NCBI GenBank assembly: GCA_035570275.1 | Contig: DATMNI010000080.1 | Location: forward strand, 1-19,051 | DNA: 19,051 nt | Reading direction: 5' to 3' | Source of the DNA: DATMNI01 sp035570275 | GTDB lineage: Bacteria > Acidobacteriota > Terriglobia > Bryobacterales > Bryobacteraceae | Shown: positions 12,413-19,051 of the stretch, piece after piece | How positions within the stretch are numbered: position 1 is the first letter of the stretch | Layout: each line of letters opens with the position of its first letter | Translations under genes and position numbers: made by a program | The notes under the pieces: generated by a model | Seen by the model: the letters and a program-made list of their open reading frames with translations, nothing else | Database searches by the model: none | What the model was told of the DNA's origin: nothing

Positions 12413-13192
12413 CTACTCTTTTCTAGTCACGAAGAAGACGCGCCCCTCGCCCAGTTGGCCGCCCATACCCAGATCGCGGGCGTCGTAGCAGGCGGTTCCG
12501 GTGAAGTTGGCGCGGGCCAGCGCGGCATCGATCTCTTCGTGCGAGTAGCAGCGCTCCTGCACCTGCACGTCGGAACGGCGCCATGCGTTGCCGGCCAGGC
12601 GAAACATGGTGATGGTACATTGCGCCACGCGGCGGCGGAAATCGTAGCCGGAGTCCGAAATCAACAGCACGTGATCGTCGCGCACGATGGTAAAACCTTC
12701 CGCCCATCCGGTCTGGTAACCGCCCTCCAGCAGCATGTCGAAGACGAACGGCGCGCCGGGTTTGAGCGCGGCGGCAGTGTTGCGGAATGCCGCCTCCAGT
12801 CCTTCGGCGCTGAGGATGTGGTTGAGGCTGTCAAAGGTGCAGACCGCCGCGGCGAACTTGCCGTGAAGCCGGAACCGGGTGGCGTCGGCGACATGGAACC
12901 GGGCGGCGGGCACATGGTTGCGGGCGTGTTCGATCATGGCGGATGAGGCGTCGATACCCGTGACCTGATAACCGCGTTCCGTGAGCAGGCCGGCGAGATA
13001 GCCGGTGCCGCAACAGACATCCAGGATGCGAGCCTTCGGCGGCACGCCAGGTAGCCAGATGCGTTCCAGAATGGCCCAGGCTAGGCTGTGAAATTCCTCG
13101 TTCCAGTAGCGATTGTAGAACCAGGCGAAGTCGTCGTAGGTGGCCATGCGGTTGGTGGCGGTCGCGGTCGTTTTCAACAGCGCTTTCAGCAT
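12413..13192 (-). CDS. Class I SAM-dependent methyltransferase
   Basis: The product is 259 residues. The Rossmann methyltransferase core is clear: motif I ARILDVCCGTGYLAGLL (54-70), D81 after VTGI (SAM ribose contact), HVADATRF (100-107), and FDSLNHILSAEGLEAAFRNTAAALKPGAPFVFDM (120-153) as motifs IV-VI. The N-terminal YDDFAWFYNRYWNEEF is typical of small-molecule methyltransferases of the Methyltransf_11/25 type. The substrate cannot be deduced. The start could also be the ATG at 13147 (Met16, just before ATYDDFAWFYN), because the first 15 residues are low-complexity and no ribosome site supports either. It is divergent from the cyclophilin gene, and the two starts are only 17 bp apart. Confidence 0.83.
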   Translation of the reverse strand: MLKALLKTTATATNRMATYDDFAWFYNRYWNEEFHSLAWAILERIWLPGVPPKARILDVCCGTGYLAGLLTERGYQVTGIDASSAMIEHARNHVPAARFHVADATRFRLHGKFAAAVCTFDSLNHILSAEGLEAAFRNTAAALKPGAPFVFDMLLEGGYQTGWAEGFTIVRDDHVLLISDSGYDFRRRVAQCTITMFRLAGNAWRRSDVQVQERCYSHEEIDAALARANFTGTACYDARDLGMGGQLGEGRVFFVTRKE

Positions 13193-13202
13193 GGCATACT
13201 AT
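13174..13202 (+). promoter_or_regulatory. Probable promoter of the cyclophilin gene, inside the methyltransferase 5' end
   Basis: TCAACA (13174-13179) and TACTAT (13197-13202) are 17 nt apart, and TACTAT ends 7 nt before the ATG at 13210. No ribosome site is visible, so transcription may begin at or near the start codon. The near-palindrome CATACTATG (13195-13203) also gives a -10-like box on the other strand for the methyltransferase gene. Confidence 0.45.
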
Positions 13203-13209
13203 GTGAACC

Positions 13210-13878
13210 ATGCGGAGAATCGGCTGGAGTACGGCGATTGCGGCGGTTGCGGCGGTTCTGCTGTGGCTGTCGGGCTGTTCGCCGTCGGGCGACACCGGTG
13301 GCGACAACGCGGCGAAGAAGGAAGCGTCCGCGCCGCCCAAAGCGGAGAAGGCGCCCGATGTCTTCAAGCTGAACCTGGACACGTCGAAGGGCGCCATCGT
13401 AGTGGAGGTGCATAAGGACTGGGCGCCCATCGGCGTGGACCACCTGTTTGCGTTGGTGAAGACCGGCTACTACGACGGCAACCGGTTCTTCCGCGTCACC
13501 CAGCGGTACGCGCAGTTCGGGATCAACGGCGACCCCCAGATTAACGGCGTGTGGTCGAACGGGTTTCTGCCCGACGATCCGGTGAAGCAAAGCAACGTCA
13601 AAGGCAGCGTGGCGTTCGCGCATCTGGGACCCAATAACCGGACCACGCAATTGTTCTTCAACCTCAAGGATAACAAGGATCTGGACAAGGGCGGCTTCGC
13701 GCCGGTCGGCAAAGTGATCGCCGGAATGGAGGTAGTGGAGCGCCTGTACAGCTCATACGGCGACATGCCGCCGCGGGGCCAGGGCCCGGATTCGACAAAA
13801 ATTCAGACTCAGGGAAATCAATACCTGGAGAGCCATTTTCCCCGGCTGGATTATGTCAAGAAGGCTACGATTCAGTGA
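13210..13878 (+). CDS. Cyclophilin-type peptidyl-prolyl cis-trans isomerase, lipoprotein
   Basis: The product is 222 residues. It has a lipoprotein signal peptide ending in LSGC, with C23 as the probable lipidated residue. A Lys/Ala/Pro-rich linker (about 24-50) is followed by a cyclophilin domain (about 52-222). Recognisable parts are GAIVVEVHKDWAPIGVDHLFALVKTGYYDGNRFFRV, QFGINGD (102-108), KGSVAFA (131-137), TTQLFFNL (145-152) and FAPVGKVIAGMEVVERL (163-179). R95 in FFRV probably corresponds to the catalytic arginine. The usual MIQGGD is replaced by QFGINGD, and the tail after GM is longer than in minimal bacterial cyclophilins. It should fold proteins in the periplasm, anchored to a membrane. 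Its stop codon overlaps the promoter of the candidate small RNA. Confidence 0.88.
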   Translation: MRRIGWSTAIAAVAAVLLWLSGCSPSGDTGGDNAAKKEASAPPKAEKAPDVFKLNLDTSKGAIVVEVHKDWAPIGVDHLFALVKTGYYDGNRFFRVTQRYAQFGINGDPQINGVWSNGFLPDDPVKQSNVKGSVAFAHLGPNNRTTQLFFNLKDNKDLDKGGFAPVGKVIAGMEVVERLYSSYGDMPPRGQGPDSTKIQTQGNQYLESHFPRLDYVKKATIQ

Positions 13879-13884
13879 TATAGT
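13876..13884 (+). promoter_or_regulatory. Extended -10 promoter of the candidate small RNA
   Basis: TGATATAGT is an extended -10 (TG-n-TATAGT) whose first three bases are the cyclophilin stop codon. The -35 region inside the coding end is poor, which an extended -10 tolerates. Transcription would start near 13890-13891. Confidence 0.5.
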
Positions 13885-13889
13885 GTAGG

Positions 13890-13985
13890 GGACCCTCCCC
13901 GATGCGAAGGGGACCAGGAAGTTACCAATACAGGGTCAAACCTGAACGACGCGGCCCGGCGGATTTAAACTCCGCCGGGTTTTTT
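13890..13985 (+). ncRNA. Candidate stand-alone small RNA, about 95 nt
   Basis: Between the cyclophilin gene and a convergent Uma2 gene, an extended -10 box is followed by a foldable stretch and a textbook intrinsic terminator, with no room for a protein. Possible pairings are GACCCT (13891-13896) with AGGGTC (13932-13937), enclosing CCCC-GATGCGAA-GGGG (13897-13912). An alternative stem, CAGG (13931-13934) with CCTG (13941-13944), excludes the first. The terminator stem follows at 13955-13979. It lacks the conserved core of SRP RNA (GGTCAGG with GGAAG) and is too short for 6S or tmRNA. Acidobacteria-specific Rfam RNAs such as Acido-1 are an obvious comparison, but I cannot check this. It could also be only the structured 3' UTR of the cyclophilin mRNA. 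Confidence 0.5.
13955..13985 (+). terminator. Rho-independent terminator
   Basis: CCCGGCGGA (13955-13963) and TCCGCCGGG (13971-13979) form a perfect 9-bp stem with the loop TTTAAAC, followed by six T (13980-13985). It ends the candidate small RNA and any cyclophilin read-through. It is the strongest terminator in the window. Confidence 0.92.
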
Positions 13986-14032
13986 GGCGTGCGCCAGGAG
14001 CCCGGCAGGGCTCAAATCGTCCCCCTGCATGC

Positions 14033-14575
14033 TCAAATCATCCCAAAGAGGTCGCTGAGGCGAATCGAAAAGCCCGGAATCAGCGGCGACTGGAAGTGCT
14101 GGCTTTCAACCAGGACCACGGTCGGATGCTCGGAGAATACGAACGCCTGCCAGGTCAGAATAGAGAAGATCCAGACTTCGGCCGTGCCGCAGCGGCGGTA
14201 ATGGAGGGCCTTGGCAAAGAGCGCGTCGAACCGGTCGCCTTTCGAAACGATCTCAATGGCCAGGTCCGGAACGAACCGCTGCACGCGCAGCCGGCCGTCG
14301 AACAACTCGGCCTTCGCCGTCCCAAAGAAGCTAATATCCGGCCCGTGCGCGTTTTCGCCGAATTCGAATTCCTGCTCGGAGAGGATGCGTCCGAGCCGAT
14401 GTTGGCGCACGTAAGGACGCAGCAGTTCAACCAGACCATCGCGCAATGAAATATGGTTGCCAATGTTTCCAGAGACGTCTACCAGTTCTCCGTTTACCAA
14501 CTCCCGGTTATGGGCGAGCACATCGGGAAGCTGCTCAAAATCGTCGATAGTCAAGCCGGTCGTCGCCGTCGCCAT
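14033..14575 (-). CDS. Uma2-family (DUF820) putative endonuclease
   Basis: The product is 180 residues, the usual size. Uma2/DUF820 proteins have a PD-(D/E)xK nuclease fold. Here the candidate active-site residues are D80 in GPDISFF, E108 and K112 in LAIEIVSKGD. The N-terminal LTIDDFEQLPD and RELVNGELVDVSGN, and the C-terminal EVWIFSILTWQAFVF, also fit the family. Copies are abundant in cyanobacteria, Chloroflexota and some Acidobacteriota, and their biological role is unsettled. The gene starts 9 nt after the carB stop on the same strand, so it may share the carAB transcript. A TAGAAT box (14582-14587) overlapping the carB stop, 6 nt before the ATG, could give it its own leaderless mRNA. No ribosome site is seen. 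Confidence 0.85.
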   Translation of the reverse strand: MATATTGLTIDDFEQLPDVLAHNRELVNGELVDVSGNIGNHISLRDGLVELLRPYVRQHRLGRILSEQEFEFGENAHGPDISFFGTAKAELFDGRLRVQRFVPDLAIEIVSKGDRFDALFAKALHYRRCGTAEVWIFSILTWQAFVFSEHPTVVLVESQHFQSPLIPGFSIRLSDLFGMI

Positions 14576-14584
14576 GGTTACATT

Positions 14585-17809
<3,225 letters not shown>

Positions 17810-17813
17810 CTTC

Positions 17814-18977
17814 TTAAAAACGCTCCCTTACGGTCGCGGCTCCGATTGGATGGGTCGCGGTTCGCATCAGGCTCACGAAGTCATCGAAGAGATAGCGCGA
17901 ATCGTGCGGGCCGGGCGCGGCTTCCGGGTGGTATTGGACACAGAAAACCGGATGATTGCGCAGGCGGAAGCCTTCGAGCGTCTGATCGTTGAGGTTGACG
18001 TGGGTGATTTCGACTTCGGCGGGATTGAGCGAGTCGGGATCGACCGCAAAGCCGTGGTTGTGCGAAGTGATCTCCACCCGCTGCGTGATTTCGTTGCGCA
18101 CCGGATGGTTTCCACCGCGGTGGCCGAATTTCAGTTTGTAAGTCTTGCCACCAACCGCCAGGCCGAGTAACTGGTTGCCGAGGCAGATGCCGAAGATGGG
18201 CTTCTTGCCGATCAGTTTGCGAATGTTGGCCACCTGCGGCTGCAGCGGCTCGGGATCGCCGGGCCCGTTGGAGAGGAAGATGCCGTCGGGCTGGAGCGCA
18301 AGTACGTCTTCGGCGGAAGTGAGCGAGGGCACCACGGTCACGCGGCAACCCACCTGCACCAGGCGACGCAGGATGTTGTGCTTGATGCCGTAGTCGTACG
18401 CCACTACGTGATAGCTGGCTTGGGGCGGGCGGCCGACGAGTTCGGAAGGCGAGCAGGCATCGACGGGCTTCGACCATTCATAACGCTCGGTAGTGGAGAC
18501 ACGGGTGGCCAGGTCGAGACCGGCCATGGTGGGGATGCTGCGCGCTTTTTCGACCAGCTTGGGAGCGTCGGTTTCGATGGCGGAGAGCACGCCGCGCATG
18601 ACGCCGCGGGAGCGCAGGTGGCGGACCAGGGCGCGGGTATCGAGATCGGAGATGACGGGGATACCGGCACGGCTGAGGAAGGCATCGGCCTGGGCATCGG
18701 AGCGCCAGTTGCTGGCCATGGGGGAAAACTCGCGGACGGCCAGCCCTTCGATGTACGGGCGCGCCGATTCGTTGTCCTCCATGCTGGTGCCGTAGTTGCC
18801 GATCTGGGGATTGGTGAGGATAACGATCTGGCCGGCGTAGGACGGGTCGGTGAACACCTCCTGATAGCCGGTGAGGGAAGTGTTGAAGACGACTTCTCCG
18901 GACCGTTCGGCGGGCGCACCAAAACTCTGGCCCCTGAAGACCGAACCGTCTTCCAGGGCGAGGGTGGCAGGATTCAA
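17814..18977 (-). CDS. carA: Carbamoyl phosphate synthase small subunit (glutamine amidotransferase)
   Basis: CarA hydrolyses glutamine and channels ammonia to CarB. The product is 387 residues, the normal length. The N-terminal CarA domain has GEVVFNTSLTGYQEVFTDPSYAGQIV (27-52) and IGNYGTSMEDNESARPYIEGLAVRE. The class I amidotransferase domain has LSNGPGDPEP (235-244), the nucleophile C265 in FGICLGNQLLGLA, and the catalytic H350 and E352 in VQYHPEAAPGPHDS. The start is a TTG at 18975-18977 with GGAAGGA about 10 nt upstream, and the conserved sequence begins at once (ATLALEDGSVFRG). A TATGAT on the minus strand (19016-19011) about 34 nt upstream may be its -10. It is first in the carA-carB(-Uma2) unit. 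No PyrR-type attenuator or arginine box was recognised in the 74 bp upstream. Confidence 0.97.
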   Translation of the reverse strand: MNPATLALEDGSVFRGQSFGAPAERSGEVVFNTSLTGYQEVFTDPSYAGQIVILTNPQIGNYGTSMEDNESARPYIEGLAVREFSPMASNWRSDAQADAFLSRAGIPVISDLDTRALVRHLRSRGVMRGVLSAIETDAPKLVEKARSIPTMAGLDLATRVSTTERYEWSKPVDACSPSELVGRPPQASYHVVAYDYGIKHNILRRLVQVGCRVTVVPSLTSAEDVLALQPDGIFLSNGPGDPEPLQPQVANIRKLIGKKPIFGICLGNQLLGLAVGGKTYKLKFGHRGGNHPVRNEITQRVEITSHNHGFAVDPDSLNPAEVEITHVNLNDQTLEGFRLRNHPVFCVQYHPEAAPGPHDSRYLFDDFVSLMRTATHPIGAATVRERF

Positions 18978-19010
18978 TTCAGGCTGTTCCTTCCGTGGGT
19001 AGTTGGGTAA

Positions 19011-19016
19011 ATCATA
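19011..19016 (-). promoter_or_regulatory. Possible -10 box of the carAB operon
   Basis: TATGAT on the minus strand lies 34 nt upstream of the carA TTG start and matches the -10 consensus at 5 of 6 positions. The region where a -35 would lie is a run of G/C without resemblance to TTGACA. The window ends shortly beyond, so only this half of a promoter can be proposed. Confidence 0.35.
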
Positions 19017-19051
19017 GTTTAGCAGAGGGGGCGGGGGGAACGGATGCCGGT

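Noticed and set aside
13890..13985. SRP (4.5S) RNA, 6S RNA or tmRNA at the small RNA locus
   Set aside because: The SRP core (GGTCAGG with a GGAAG apical loop) is absent, and the unit is too short for 6S or tmRNA.
13890..13985. Riboswitch or attenuator
   Set aside because: No plus-strand gene follows the terminator; the next gene is convergent, so there is nothing to control in cis.

Overview
This looks like a chromosomal segment of a GC-rich soil-type bacterium, most likely an Acidobacteriota member of the Bryobacterales/Solibacterales kind. That placement is an inference. It rests on a duplicated DUF1080 (3-keto-disaccharide hydrolase) protein with a Tat-like leader, a secreted two-module TonB_C protein, many non-ATG starts, and intergenic arrays of short GC-rich repeats. 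No rRNA, tRNA, CRISPR array or intact insertion sequence was seen.

Layout. 1-198 is the 3' end of a PaiB-like FMN-binding gene. A secreted TlpA-type thioredoxin protein with two EF-hand-like loops follows (436-1572). Next comes a decayed VapBC-type toxin-antitoxin pair (about 1591-1982) and about 350 bp without a gene. A leftward group follows: rpsU (TTG start, clear promoter), a four-CxxC zinc-ribbon protein and a DUF2071/YqjF protein. rpsU is divergent from glgC, and the two promoter regions share an inverted repeat.

The rightward group glgC, eno, gpmA joins glycogen synthesis with lower glycolysis. A large heptamer repeat array separates glgC from eno, and eno and gpmA overlap by 4 bp. 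A second, different repeat element (7392-7522) precedes the DUF1080 gene. A leftward class IV aminotransferase is divergent from a serine/threonine dehydratase-like gene, which overlaps a secreted metallo-beta-lactamase-fold gene. Then come the TonB_C protein, a leftward SAM methyltransferase, and a divergent cyclophilin-type lipoprotein. Right behind the cyclophilin is a candidate stand-alone small RNA with an extended -10 and a strong intrinsic terminator (about 13876-13985). The window ends with a leftward carA-carB-Uma2 cluster for carbamoyl phosphate synthesis.

Most of the window is core metabolism. The least explained parts are the candidate small RNA, the two intergenic repeat families, the shared rpsU/glgC promoter region, and a recurring pattern of -10-like hexamers 6-8 nt before ATG starts that lack Shine-Dalgarno sequences (possible leaderless mRNAs). 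No multi-gene undescribed system (defence, biosynthetic or secretion cluster) was recognised.
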